From Tribonema minus (Eukaryota > Sar > Xanthophyceae > Tribonematales > Tribonemataceae), in NCBI GenBank assembly GCA_017506865.1, contig JAFCMP010000390.1, positions 868,001 to 932,000 on the forward strand: a stretch of 64,000 nt of DNA, written 5' to 3'. Numbering within the stretch: the stretch's first letter is position 1; every line of letters starts with the position of its first letter. The position numbers and the translations under genes were made by a program. The notes beneath the pieces were generated by a model, which was not told where the DNA came from, ran no database searches, and was given only the letters and a program-made list of their open reading frames with translations. This document shows, one piece after another, positions 11,655-23,274 of the stretch.

Positions 11655-14600
11655 ATGACGCTGACACTTCAGGACGTTGGTGGAGGACGCGATGCCGTCT
11701 TCGACCCCGCGAAATCCGTGTCGAAGTACACGATCAGCAGTGAGAAGGCGATTGTGCTGCTGAATGCCATCGTGAGTACGCCACGTCGTACTGCTTTCGA
11801 GCGAGATCAACATCATACAGATCGATGATCCATGTCGATGTTGGCTTCAATCAGAACTGGCCTACTACTTGAGACTCAATTTGCACAAGCACTACAGATG
11901 CTGCAGTATATCACTCGGTGTGATTTTTGCAAACAACACATGGCCGAAATTAATTCGAGTTATGATATCGTAGTACGAAGGCACCGCAGTAATGCGTGTA
12001 CGCTGTCTAACGGGCGAACGTTCTTCGAGCACCAGCAAGATGCAGCCTCCATGGCATCAGCCTTTCCTATCTCAAAGTCCGACAATTAATGCAGAATGAT
12101 CAGCACACACAACGCCCGACTTTGTTGCCTAATCAGACAGCAGCCTGCGCTGGCCACGCCGCTGTCACATATGCACGGTTTTAGGGAAGTCATTGGCTCT
12201 TGTTACATCCCTGTTGTGAGCAACCAAGTGTACTGCCGTTTGCGGTTCTCGTAACGCTGCGCCGCAGTTCTCGTCTTCATGAAAAGCTGTGGTCATGAAA
12301 AGCAACAGCTCAGCACTCATGAGCTCCATGAATTTTCATCAGCGAACGACTCACTTCCACTGTGTAGCCGTCTCACCGCTACACGCGCTGCCACCGCTCG
12401 TATTCACTGCGTCTCCATGCACCACTCAGTCTGACTACTCGTCACTGACGCCACGCGCTCCACGCCTACACCACAGAATGCACGGCATCCCTGCCTCACG
12501 CTCTCTCTCTCTGCTGCTATCCACGTGCCCCCCGCCGCGCGCGTCGCCAGGCCGCCTTCTGCGTCAACACGCTCATCTCCGCGGTGAGCCCGTTCTTCCC
12601 GCAGTACGCCGTCATCTCCCTCGGCGCGAGCGGCGAGCTCGTCGGCCTCTGCCTCGCGGCGTTCCCGCTCGCCTCCATGATGACGGGGTCGCTCGCGGGC
12701 TGGGCGTGCTCGCGCCTTGGCCGCGGCGCCGTCGCCATGGCCGGCGCTCTCGCGCTCGCGGCCGGCACGCTCGCGTTCGGGCTGAGCGGCACCATGCCCC
12801 TGTGCATGGCGGCGCGCGCGCTGCAGGGCGCGGGCGCGGCGGCGATCAACATCTCCACCACGGCGCTCATGATGTCCGTCATGCAGGCCGACTTCAAGAG
12901 CGGCCTCGCCATACAGCAGATGTTCGTGGGCCTAGGTGAGGGCGGGCGGCACGGCGTGCGGTGCGTCGTGTGCTGGACTCCAGCGTGGCGCTCATTTGCA
13001 GACCGCGCAGCCTTGCCATCCCTGTGCCACATTTGTGGTCCGGTCACGGCTGCGCTGATCCCCTCAGGCCTGCACCAAAGAGCGGTGAAATGCGGCTTTC
13101 ATGTTTCAACGCTGTGCCTGCCGCCCCTCAAAATTTGGACTAGAAGCTCTGGCATGACGTGCAGCGCCACTCATGCACGCACCCTTTCGCGTCCCCCCCC
13201 CCCCCCCCCCCCCACCCCCTCTCGGCGTGCAGGCTACATCCTTGGCCCGAGCCTCGGCGGCGGCGTGTACGAGCTCGGGGGCTTCGAGGTCACTTTCCTG
13301 GTGCTCGCCTGCCTGCCGCTCACGCTGGCGCTCGTCATGCCGACGCTGCTCAGGGCCGCGGGCCTGCCGCTGGGCCACCGCAATCCCCCCTCCACGGTCC
13401 CCACGGCGCCCGCCTCTCCGGCGCAGGGGGACGCAGAGGCGTCGGGCCTCGAAGACGCAACGTGTCCCCCTACTGCTGCTGAGGGCAAGGCGGCAACGCC
13501 GCGGCCGTCATGGCGCGGCGCGCTGCTGCTGGTGCTGCGCAACGGCGGCGCGCTCGCGTGCTGCAGCTGCGCGCTGCTGTTCAGCGCGGCGTTCGGCTTC
13601 CTGGACTCGACGTTCGAGGACCACCTTGAGCAGTCGCTGGGCACGACGCCGTTCACGACGGGGCTCACGTGAGTTTGCGCTTGTGAACGGGGCTCACGTG
13701 AGTCCGCGCATGCCTGCCTGCCTGCCTGCACGTCTCCCGCTTGATGTCTGTGAGCCGGTGGCACCGCCTGCAACTGGCCAGGAATGCAGCCGACGCACGC
13801 TGCAACGGTGATGCGAGAACCACGCGTCACCGCTGCAGCGGACAAATGCTGTAGTTGCCACATGCACGCGGCGCCACTGATCTCGCCGGGGTTGCAGGGA
13901 CCGGTCATGCTGATGAGGGTCGAGGACTCTCGTCCCCCTCTCATCCCCCCCCCGCCCCCCCCCGCAACCGCGCCGCAGGTACTCCCTCCCGGCGGTCACG
14001 TACTCGCTCGGCTCGCTGCTGACGGTGCCCGTCGTCGACCGCGTCGGCTTCCAGCGCTGCATCATGGCCGGCCTCGTCGTCATGGCCGCGGCCATGTGGC
14101 TCATCGGGCCGCTGCCGCTGCTCGGCTTCGTCTTCTTCGACCGCGCCGTGACGTGGGTCATCTGGATCGCGGCGCTGCTCGCGCTCGGCCTCGGCATCGC
14201 GCTGCTGCTCGTGCCGTCGCTGCCGGCGATGCAGGCGTCGGTTGGTCTGCGGCGCGGCGCCGCGGCAGCGGCAGGGGCGGCGGAGGAGGACGAGGCGATC
14301 TCCGACGCGACGTCCACCGTGTACACGGGATTCATGAATGCAGGTATGTGTTGGGGATTTGTGTTCGCGTCATGGGGTCTGGTGTCGGCAACGAGCTGTG
14401 CATGTGCGCTTTCTTAGGCGCCGTTGTGGGTGTGATCGACGCACTGCTGTCGGTGACTTGAACTTGGCTGTACTGTACGTGACGCGCTCGTTCGTGTGAT
14501 ACACGTCGTGCCGGTCAACCACGCTGGTACACGCAGCCCTGTGTAGCTTTGCGGCAGCGTCATCTGCACTTGAAACTGGCTAGAGCCGACCATGACGTGC

Positions 14601-15107
14601 TGCAGCTCAGGCTGCACATGCAGGCTGCCATGAGCCACGCGCTACTGCGTTGCTGCCACGCCCACGCAAATTCTGCAACTAAATGCTGCTGCACCTCCCC
14701 CTCCCCCCCCCCCCGGTCCCGCAGGGGAGGTCCTCGGGCCCGTCATCGGCGCGAGCGCCGTCGCGCGCATGTGGCAGGTCAAGGAGGTGACGTGCACGCT
14801 GTCAGACGAGGAGTGCGCGAGCGGCTTCGCGTGGGCCGCCAGTGCGTTCGGCCTCATCATCCTCCTGTGTGCTCTAATGATTTGGTGGGCAGTGCCGCGC
14901 CACCTCGGCTGCGCGCGCGCGCATGCGCCCATGCCCGCGCCGTCCAAGCCGCCCGCCAAGCCCACCGTCCAGCGCGCCGCGGCGCTCAAGGGGGGGAAGG
15001 CGCACGCGAGCGGCGGCGGTGGCGGCGGCGGCGCGGCGCCGGCGGTAGCGGCCGCGCACGGCAGCGCCGTCCCGCTGCGGCAGGCGCTGCTGCAGGAGGA
15101 GCCATGA
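11655..15107 (+). CDS. Major facilitator superfamily transporter
   Basis: Exons are 11655-11771, 12551-12935, 13233-13668, 13979-14343 and 14725-15107 (TGA), giving 561 residues. The N-terminus is polar (39 residues, start MTLTLQDVGGG). After it come hydrophobic segments typical of a 12-helix MFS permease. The loop between helices 2 and 3 reads GSLAGWACSRLGRGAVAM, a match to MFS motif A (G..aD..GRr). SAVSPFFPQYA in helix 1 and LGYILGPSLGGGVYELGG after helix 4 recall the vesicular amine / SLC18-like drug:proton antiporters. A variable loop between the two halves (about residues 215-270) is Pro/Ala-rich, and the C-terminus is a cytosolic Gly/Ala-rich tail. It is a membrane protein, probably a proton-coupled exporter; the substrate is unknown. 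Exon 3 follows a run of about 21 C bases that forms its polypyrimidine tract. Intron 1 (11772-12550) shows no other gene. Confidence 0.82.
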
Positions 15108-16055
15108 CGGGGATACCGGGCAGCACGGCACTCGCTGCAGTGATGACACCGTGTCGCAGCCACGAGTGAAATTGTGTGCACGCGCCGCTGCTAGGCGGAG
15201 CTAGAATAACGGATGCAGCGCGCGCAGCCCTGGGTACTGTGCATCACACAGGCCAGCGCTGCGCCATGCAAGCCCCTTGGACCGAATGGAGGTTTGTCAG
15301 GGCGGCAGTCGGGCGCTGATGCAGTGCGGGGGAGGCGTTACGCCGCTGCCGCTGCTGCTGCTACCACCACAGGAGCCTGGACTACCAGCCGCAGACGTGT
15401 TGTGCCGTCTTCCGCTTACTAGATGTGTGTACACCGCCGCTGCCGGCTGGCAGCGTGCGTGTTACGTGTTTGTTTTGGGCATTTGGAGTGTGTGTGTGTG
15501 TGTGTGGCATGGGTTTGTATATAGCATGCGCCCTCAGTGCTCAGCACTGCCGCTGCCACCTTCGCGTCATGCTCATACGTCACAGCGGTGCTGCTCAGGC
15601 CGCAACGGCGTTCGACAGGATGCGCATTAAGAGCGCAGCCGGCATGGCACTGCAAGCCTTTAATGTTGATGTCGCTTGCGTCCGCAACGCAGGAACCAGG
15701 CTACATCCTGCTGCTGCGCCTGCGCTATCAAGGGCATATTTGCCAGTAGTTTCGGTTTGCTGTAACATGAAGCTCATCAGCTTTCTGCGCATTCCTGTGT
15801 GTGCGTTTCACCATACGAGTGGGGGCGCATACAATGAGATGTCGGCAGGATGCCATCACCATTCAGATCTGTGGGCAATTGATAGCGTTGCTGTCTGCTA
15901 CTTGTGCTTTCAAGTATGCACCAGCGCCAATGCTCGCCGATGCGTGTGATGTGCTGTGCCACGATCATGCCAAAGGCATGGGCAAGCAAGGCAGCAGGAG
16001 ACATACACATGCAGATGATGCCCCCATGAGGCAAGTGAAAGATAATTCCAGTAAA
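15108..16055. other. Convergent spacer, MFS / Tim10
   Basis: This stretch of 0.95 kb lies between two 3' ends. It contains a (GT)n tract at about 15487-15507. No open frame here looks coding, and I see no mobile element. Confidence 0.5.
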
Positions 16056-16283
16056 TTAAGAGCCGCCCTGTGGTCCGTTCGGCATCATGGATGCCTCCAT
16101 CTCCTTTGTCTTGCTGCCCACCACCTCCTGCGCACTGAGGTACTTGTGTACGCAGCGGTCCACGCACGACATCTCCCCAACGCTCAGGTCCCCCTCCTTC
16201 ATATTTGCTATGCACTTGCTAAAGCACGAGTCCACCATCTTGTTGTATAAGTCCGTCATCATCTCCACCTCCGTCTTTGCCAT
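16056..16283 (-). CDS. TIM10: Mitochondrial intermembrane-space chaperone, Tim10-type
   Basis: This is a single exon of 75 residues ending TAA. It has the twin CX3C signature of small Tim proteins: CFSKC at 20-24 and CVDRC at 40-44, with 15 residues between the pairs. The context DLYNKMVDSCFSKC and GEMSCVDRCVHKY matches Tim10 more than Tim8, 9 or 13. Known small Tims form hexamers in the intermembrane space that escort carrier proteins to the TIM22 complex, and the four Cys form two disulfides. The chosen ATG (16281-16283) is directly preceded by CAG after a plausible pyrimidine stretch. An upstream exon carrying a few more N-terminal residues, or a 5' UTR intron, is therefore possible; I found no convincing one. 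Tim10 proteins are usually 80-95 residues. Confidence 0.82.
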   Translation of the reverse strand: MAKTEVEMMTDLYNKMVDSCFSKCIANMKEGDLSVGEMSCVDRCVHKYLSAQEVVGSKTKEMEASMMPNGPQGGS

Positions 16284-17503
16284 CTGCGCATGCAGTCAGC
16301 GCAAGGTGCATGCGTTTAATCAAAGCACATGCAATCACTCCTGCGGTCACAAGGGCCGGCACTTGTAAAAGCGCCGCAACATCAGTCCTGATAGGCCCGG
16401 TCAATCAGCATGGGGTCTCAATGTAAGCCAAGGCATGTTACTTCAGTGCGCCGCGCTGCTCCCCATGAGCGCATGGCAGAAATGCCACACACACGCGCAG
16501 CGCCAGTCATGCTGACAAGTATGTCAGCCTGTGTCGGTGCAGTCATGCCTGCCATGGGTCACCTGCCGCTACCAATCACAAACCTCAATCGAACTGGAGT
16601 CTTAGCGTTGCTGCTACTTTCAGATCGTCTATAGCTGTGTGCAGACACACTTGGGCACTGCTGAGCAGTGCCGGAAACGGACGCAACTGCAGCAGCAGCT
16701 TGGTGGTCCGCATTGCATAGCTCGGCTTATTGAGCACGATTGAAGCAGGGGCGCGCTGACAGCAAAGCAACTGCTTGACATCATATTGAATCCGTTTTAG
16801 GCTGGGCAACTTCCGAACTAAGGGAGTTGTGCACAAGCGAGGCCTGGTGCGTGCGTTGTGGCGCAGCACTAGGATGACAGCAATGCCACAACGTATTCCA
16901 GAAGTGCAAACTTGTCATGCACATTTACTGGCCAGGTGTTTCTGACATCAAGCTGGTCAGGATTTTGATGACATCATGTCAGAGTGCCAGCATTTGGCGT
17001 GGAGCATTTCTCGAATTGAAGGTATTGAAGTTTCCTCATGACTTCTGCAGGCTACCGGCTCAGATGCTGAAGAAAATGCACGCAGCTCAAGGCTCCGTCG
17101 CTTGAACCAGCACACGCCACATAGAAAGTGCGGTTTGGCAGCGACATCAATGGACACCACGAGGGCTCACCTCTACTTTGTCTGGTCCCTGCTGCTGTTC
17201 GGGTTCTTTACTAAACCAGCTCATGGTCAGCTGCTGCTTTTTAGCACAAGGTGACCTTTGAGGCTCTGTAGTAAGCGTGCGTCCTGCCCCTCCTCCCTCT
17301 CGTGTGCCTTCTTACACTTCAAGACCACTTCCAAAAAAACTTCAACTCCCATTGTAACTGTAAACGGAAGCAAATCTGTGAGTTGTGTCATAACACCCAT
17401 AGCTGGGGTGTCGATGACGCCATCTTGCCACCAACAGCGGCTGCAGTGAGGGTATGTTGGCGTTTCCCAGCGGAACAAATGTAATCACTGCGTAGGCCCG
17501 GAA
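16284..17503. promoter_or_regulatory. Divergent spacer, Tim10 / coiled-coil gene
   Basis: The 1.2 kb between two divergent genes is lower in GC than the flanking exons. It should hold both promoters and possibly a Tim10 5' exon. No frame in it resembles a known protein, and I see no repeat. Confidence 0.4.
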
Positions 17504-20500
17504 ATGCAATCTGACGATCCTGCTGCAGCTGATGCTGCAGCAGAGCCGGCAGCTGCTGCCGCCCACGCCTTCACATGGACTGACATCGCGGGAGCTCTGG
17601 CAGGAGCAGGGTTAGCACGTGGACGACCCAAATGGCGGGGCATCAGGATCGTCGATACTGTTTTTATAGGGCCCGACGGCGCAGTGGAGAGGTGGGTCTT
17701 CACCGCCAAGTCGGGGGAGGCGACTGCCAAGAAGCGAGCTGAGGGGAGTGACAAAATAGTTGACAGGTTTACGCGCTTCGCGCTGGCCAATCCACACAAC
17801 AAAGAGCAGCTTGTGGCGGTGGCCACCTACAGGGATGGCACCAGGCGCGCTCTGTCGAGGAGCGAACTGACCGCAGCACTGTCGGCGGGGAACGAGCGCG
17901 ATGACGGCGCCATCGCCTGGGTGCAGTGTTTCCTGCGGCCCAGGGCAGGCCACAACTCATTTATCCGGTGCTCCTGGCAGGCGCAGCACGGCCAGGTGAA
18001 GTCCGTGTGGGTGTCGCCACTGTACGCGACGGCGCCGGACGCCTGCGCGCCGGAGCGCGAAACGCAGCTCCTCGCCGCCGCCCACCTCCACGCGGCGGCG
18101 CTGGAGAAGGTGCGGTCGGACGTGACGGCGGCGCTGCAGCAGCTGGCGGCGTTCCTGCACACCGCGCTCGGCGCGGAGGTGGTGGAGGCGTCCGCCGATT
18201 TCATCGTCGATGACAACGGCCAGGTGTGGCTGAGCGCTGTGCAGCGAGCAACGGCAGCGCCGGCGGCACCGCAGAACGCGGTACCGGACGCTGCGACGCG
18301 CTCGCAGAGGCACGCTGTGCCGGCCTTGGCGCCTGCCGCAGAAGCGCGGAACTCCGGCACAGGCGGCGGCGGCGGCGCAGGCCTCATATACCGCACGCCG
18401 AGCGGCGTCTACAGCGCGCGCTGCCGCCTGGAGGACCTGCGCGGGCTGGCGGCGTGGCGGCAGCGCGGTGACGACGCGCGCGTCTGGGAGATGTCCGCGC
18501 CCGTCGGCGGCAGCAGCGCCGGCGCAGCCGGTGCTGCTGATGATGCGGACGGCTATGAGGCACTTCGAGAGGAGCGCCACCAGATGGCAGCGCGTGGCGT
18601 GCTGCTGGCGATGGAGACGCAGGCCTTCCTGGAGGGGGATGCCACCGATGGCGGCGGCGGGGGTGCCGCTGTGGGAGGGGTGGGGACGGAGGCATATGCG
18701 CAGGCGTGGCGAGAGGCGGACCGCGCCGCGCAGCTGCGGCTTGCGTCGGCGAACCCTCAGGTGCGCGCGTGACGGCCGTCGGGAGGATGCCAGTTGTGCG
18801 GTTGTGGCCACGCTGCATTTGGTAGCGAGCGAGGCCGTTGCTATTATGGACATTCTGTATGGCAGGTGAATGGAAACATCTGTTGCGGAGCAGACACGGT
18901 GATGTGGTAGACGTGCGAGCGCATGGTTTCAGAGATGCTCCATCGTACAATCCCATGCTTTTACCCGAATGTGGTACAGCAGCCTGCACCTGCCTAATTG
19001 CATGTAGCAGACCAAGGCTTTGAATGTTACAGGGCGCCATTGCCGCCAACAGGCAAAGACAATGCTGCAACTGCATCCAGACGATCGAGTCGGCATTTAG
19101 CGAGCTATTCCGCGTTCTGTAATCATCCTGCAACCCACCCCTGGAGCACCTGCACTAACGCTGAGTTGGTGCCTGAAGAGCGTCAAGCCTTGAACGCGCG
19201 TCTGATGCTGCATCGCTTGAGCTGCGCATTGCAGTTGGCGTTCTTCACATGTGACCTTCCCGCGACCCCACCCTCTTAGGCCTATTACGCCAAGGTCTCC
19301 GTGTGCGGCAACTGCCGCCGCATTGTCCAGCGCCTCGACGCCATCCGCGCCGCCAGCTTCGGGCTGCCGCAGCCGACGACTGCTCCCATCGACGGCTCCG
19401 CAACGCTCCGCTCGCACTCGGCCCCCCTCAAGCGCCCCCCCGATGACGCAGCGAGCGGCTCAGCCAGGGCGGCGGCGCCGTCGTCCGCGCGCTCCGGGGA
19501 CCAAACGCAGCAGCAGGCTGGCGGGGACATGAAAGCCGCAGCTGCGGGGCCCGAGCAAGGCGGCGGTAGAAGGGACGCTAGCCCCACCACTGCTGCTGCT
19601 GCTGCTGCTGCTGCCCTCACGGATGAGCCGCTGGCGCTGCAGCACCCGGCCGCGGCGCTGTACGGCGCGGCCGCCAAGCCGCGCGCGCGCAGCAAGGCCG
19701 GCGGTGGCACGGCAGCGGCGCGGCGGAAGGCGACGCCCGCAGCAGCAGCAGCGGCCAAGGGTGTGAGCCCCATCGTGCTGGCGCAGTTTGCGGCGGAGCG
19801 CGACCGCGCGGCGCGCGCGCACGACGCCGCTGCGCTGCCGCCGATGACGCCGCAGCAGCCCGACATGGCGCTCGCGCAGCCGGTGGCGTCCCTGTTCTCG
19901 TACCGCGGCGCCGCTGCGGCGGCGGCGGCAGCGCCGGCTGCAGCAGTGGGGAGCAGCCGCCGCGGGTCCAGCGCGGGCACCGCCGGCGCAGCGCCGCAGC
20001 GCCAGCCGCTGCTGGAGCGGCTGGAGCGCGCCGCGTCGGACCTCGCCATGCGCAGCGCTCAGGCGGAGGGCGAGGAGGCGGGCGGGTCCGCGGCGGAGGC
20101 CGAGTTCCGCGCGCGCACCACCGCCGCCGCCGCCGCTGCTGCCTCCGCCGCCCTCCACGCCAGCGGCCACGCGGGCAGCGGCGGCGGCGGCGTGGGGGCC
20201 GAGTCCGGCAGCGGCGGCGCGCCCGCTGTGGAGGCCGCCTTCGGCGCCGCGTTTGCGCGCGCCGCCGCGGGCGTCGGCAGCAGCGGCGGCGGCGGCGGCG
20301 GCGGCGCGGCGGCGGCGGTGTGCGAGGCGCTGCGGTCGCGCGTGGCGGCGCTGGAGGGGGAGAGCGCGGGGCTGCGGCGGCGCGCCGCGCAGCTGGAGGC
20401 GGAGCGCGCCGCCGAGGCGCAGCGGGGGGAGCGCGCGGAGCGGCGGCTGGCGCAGGTTGGTGAATTGAGGGTAGAGGTGCTGCTTCCCTCACTGTTTGCG

Positions 20501-23240
20501 TCACGGCTGAATGATGGGCCTCTGCATCTCTCGACAGTTTGCAAGCGAGTGTGCGTAGGCAGGTCGGCAGGAGAGGGCTGCCGTTGGGTGCATCAGCAGA
20601 TATGTTCCGGATGCAAGCGTGCCCATTGGCGATGCACGTCAATGCATCACCACAGCGCCCGGCGGCGCACACGGCACAAGTGCAGGTCACCGCAGATGAC
20701 ACGCACGCGGTCAACTTGCAATATCAGGCATGCCAACTGTTGTCATGGCAGCTGCACACCTTGCAGCAGTCACATACTTCCACAAAATGACCGCAATAGC
20801 CCTCCCACGGCAGTAACTTCTCACGCCCCCCCTCCGCCCCTCATAACCCCCCACCCCTCACAGGCGCAGCAGGAGTTCTCGCGCGCCATGGCGGAGAAGG
20901 ACGAGGACCACGCCACGCGCGTCCTCGAGCTGCAGGAGCGCCACAACCGCGCGCTGCAGCGCCACCTCCAGTCCGGCCCGCCCTCTGTCACCGCGGCGCT
21001 GTCGCCGCAGCGCCCCGCCTCCGCCTTCGGCTCTGCCACCGCGGCAGCAGCGGCAGCGCCCACGGAGCTCCTCGCGCAGGTGCGGCGCCTGTCGGCGGAG
21101 CTGGAGGCGCAGCGCGCGGCGGCGGCGGCAGCGCGCAGCACGGCGGCGGCGGAGCGCGCGCGCGACGTGGCGGCGGCGGCCGCGGCGTCCGCCGGGGAGG
21201 CCGCCGAGAGCCGGCGGCGCGCGCAGGCGCTGGAGGACCGGTCCACGGCGCTGGCGTCGCAGGTGCGGAGGATGCTGGGGGGTTAGGGTGAGGGTTAGGG
21301 TTAGAGTTAGGTTTAGTGGAGCAGAGGCACGCGGCTGCAGCAGTTGTGGGAGGGGGCGGCGGCAATTGAGCTGGAAGGGGGGGGGGAGGGCAGCTTGCGG
21401 CCGTCGTGAGCAGACAGCTCACGGGGCGCTTGGCGCAGCTGCGGCGCCACGCGTCACTGCAAGCTCTGCGCACAAGGCAGATGCGCAGTTGGCGCAGCGG
21501 GCGTTGCGGCACGATGATGTCACTCACCCAAACGCAGCTGCCGCTGCGGCGATGGCGCCAGCGACACCGAGCGAGAGCGACACAGCAGCGCTGATCACTG
21601 CCCCCCCGCCCCCCCCCCCTTTGTGCTCACCGCCGCCGCCATTGCCGCCGCGCGACTGTCCGCAGATGTCGGAGGCGGCGCGCCAGATCAACCTGCTCAA
21701 CGTGCGGCTGGAGGAGACGGAGCGGCGCCGCGGCGCTGCGGAGGCGGACGCAGAGGCCGCGCGGCGCGAGGCGGGCGTGCTGCGGCAGGCGGCGGCGCAG
21801 GTGGCCAGCATGGAGGGGCAGGGGGGGGACGCGGGGGGGGAAGGGGGGGGGGGGCTTGCCGCCACGACGGAGGCGAAGCTGCGCACGCTGCAGAATAAGG
21901 TACTCCCACAATGAGACAAGAAATTTGAAGTAGGCGCTGACTACAGTGGCGGGGGGTTGCTGTATTGCTGAGCACTGGGGATAGCAGGAGGCACAGTATA
22001 GGAGGGTTTGCAGGTCACTGGCGTTGCGCTGCAGACGCAGTGCCGGTGGTCTCCGTGCTTGTCGCTTGTAGTACTTGCATATCACAACGTTAGGCGGTGC
22101 AACCATGCGTTCAGCTTTGTTGAAACGTTGTGGACGGTAACGTGTGCCTGTGCAGCGATGATGAGCGGTGAGACGGGTGACCCTCCCTTGAACTCATGTT
22201 GAACTCATGTTGGTATGCTCTCTTCTCAGCACAAAGAATGCACAGCCATGACTAGATTTTATGTGGGTATACATAGATCTGATACAATAAGGGGACACGT
22301 CCAAGGTCGTCCTTGCAAGATGCAGCAGACTGTACATGGCACGTAACGCACCAGTGCCGCAGATCCTGCTGCAGTGCTTTGACAGTGTTGCACATCATGT
22401 ACTCCTGAAAAGTAGTGGTAATTCGGTGAGGAGAGAAGCTTGCAAGACGACACCACTGCACAGCGCAGAGGCAAGCTTGGGGGCGATGCACTCCATGTGA
22501 TGGTCAGCAAAGCATTATCATGGACATTGGTACCAAACCAGAGCATGTCAGTCGAGGATCGCTGAGTCACCGCAACTACACACCGCGACTGAAGCAGTGT
22601 TCCAGATACGTCAAACACAAGAAACAGTGGTGATATAATCAAAGTGCTTCTCGCAGCTACTTCACCTTGTTGTGAGATAGTAGTCGGCTGCACCACGTGG
22701 CAAACTTGCCGCAGCAGCTCTGACCCTTCGAACCACTGCTGCCGACCAAATGAAAACAGACCATGCTCATTCATGCAGTGCTCTGTTTCAACAGTTTCAG
22801 ACCAAGCTCTTGTTATCTGCGCCATGTGGCAACGTTGTCACGGCGGCGCTGCGCACTAGCACCACCAAAGACGTGTGCGTCCCGCCTGCGCACTCAGCAA
22901 CCTCGCCGTCACCCCTCCCTCCTCATCACCACACACGCCCCTTGCACCCCCTCGCATCGACCAAGCCCCAGCCCCCCCCCGCCCGCCCGCACCAACTGCA
23001 ACCCCCAGGTCGAGTACCTCAAGGCGCAGCTGGCGTCCGAGCAGACGCTGCGCGGGGAGATGGAGGCGGCGCTGGCGGCGGCGCGCGCACGCGCGGAGGC
23101 GGAGCGTTGCGACGCGCGCGCCGCCGCGGACGCGCTCGACGAGAGCCGCCGCGCCGCCGTCGCCGCGCTGCAGGCGCGCGCGCAGAGCCAGCTCGACGCG
23201 CAGGCGGGCGAGGCCTTCGCGCTGCAGGGGAAGGTGCGCG

Positions 23241-23274
<34 letters not shown>

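Noticed and set aside
17957-18853. Minus-strand 298-codon open frame opposite the first coiled-coil exon
   Set aside because: It is a shadow in Ala/Arg-rich composition; the plus-strand frame joins the next exon with correct splice sites and a recognisable domain order.
19301-21286. Single 661-codon open frame on the + strand
   Set aside because: It runs through an intron (20456-20863) that is in frame by chance. The intron part has a non-coding character and both borders fit splice sites, so it was split into two exons.
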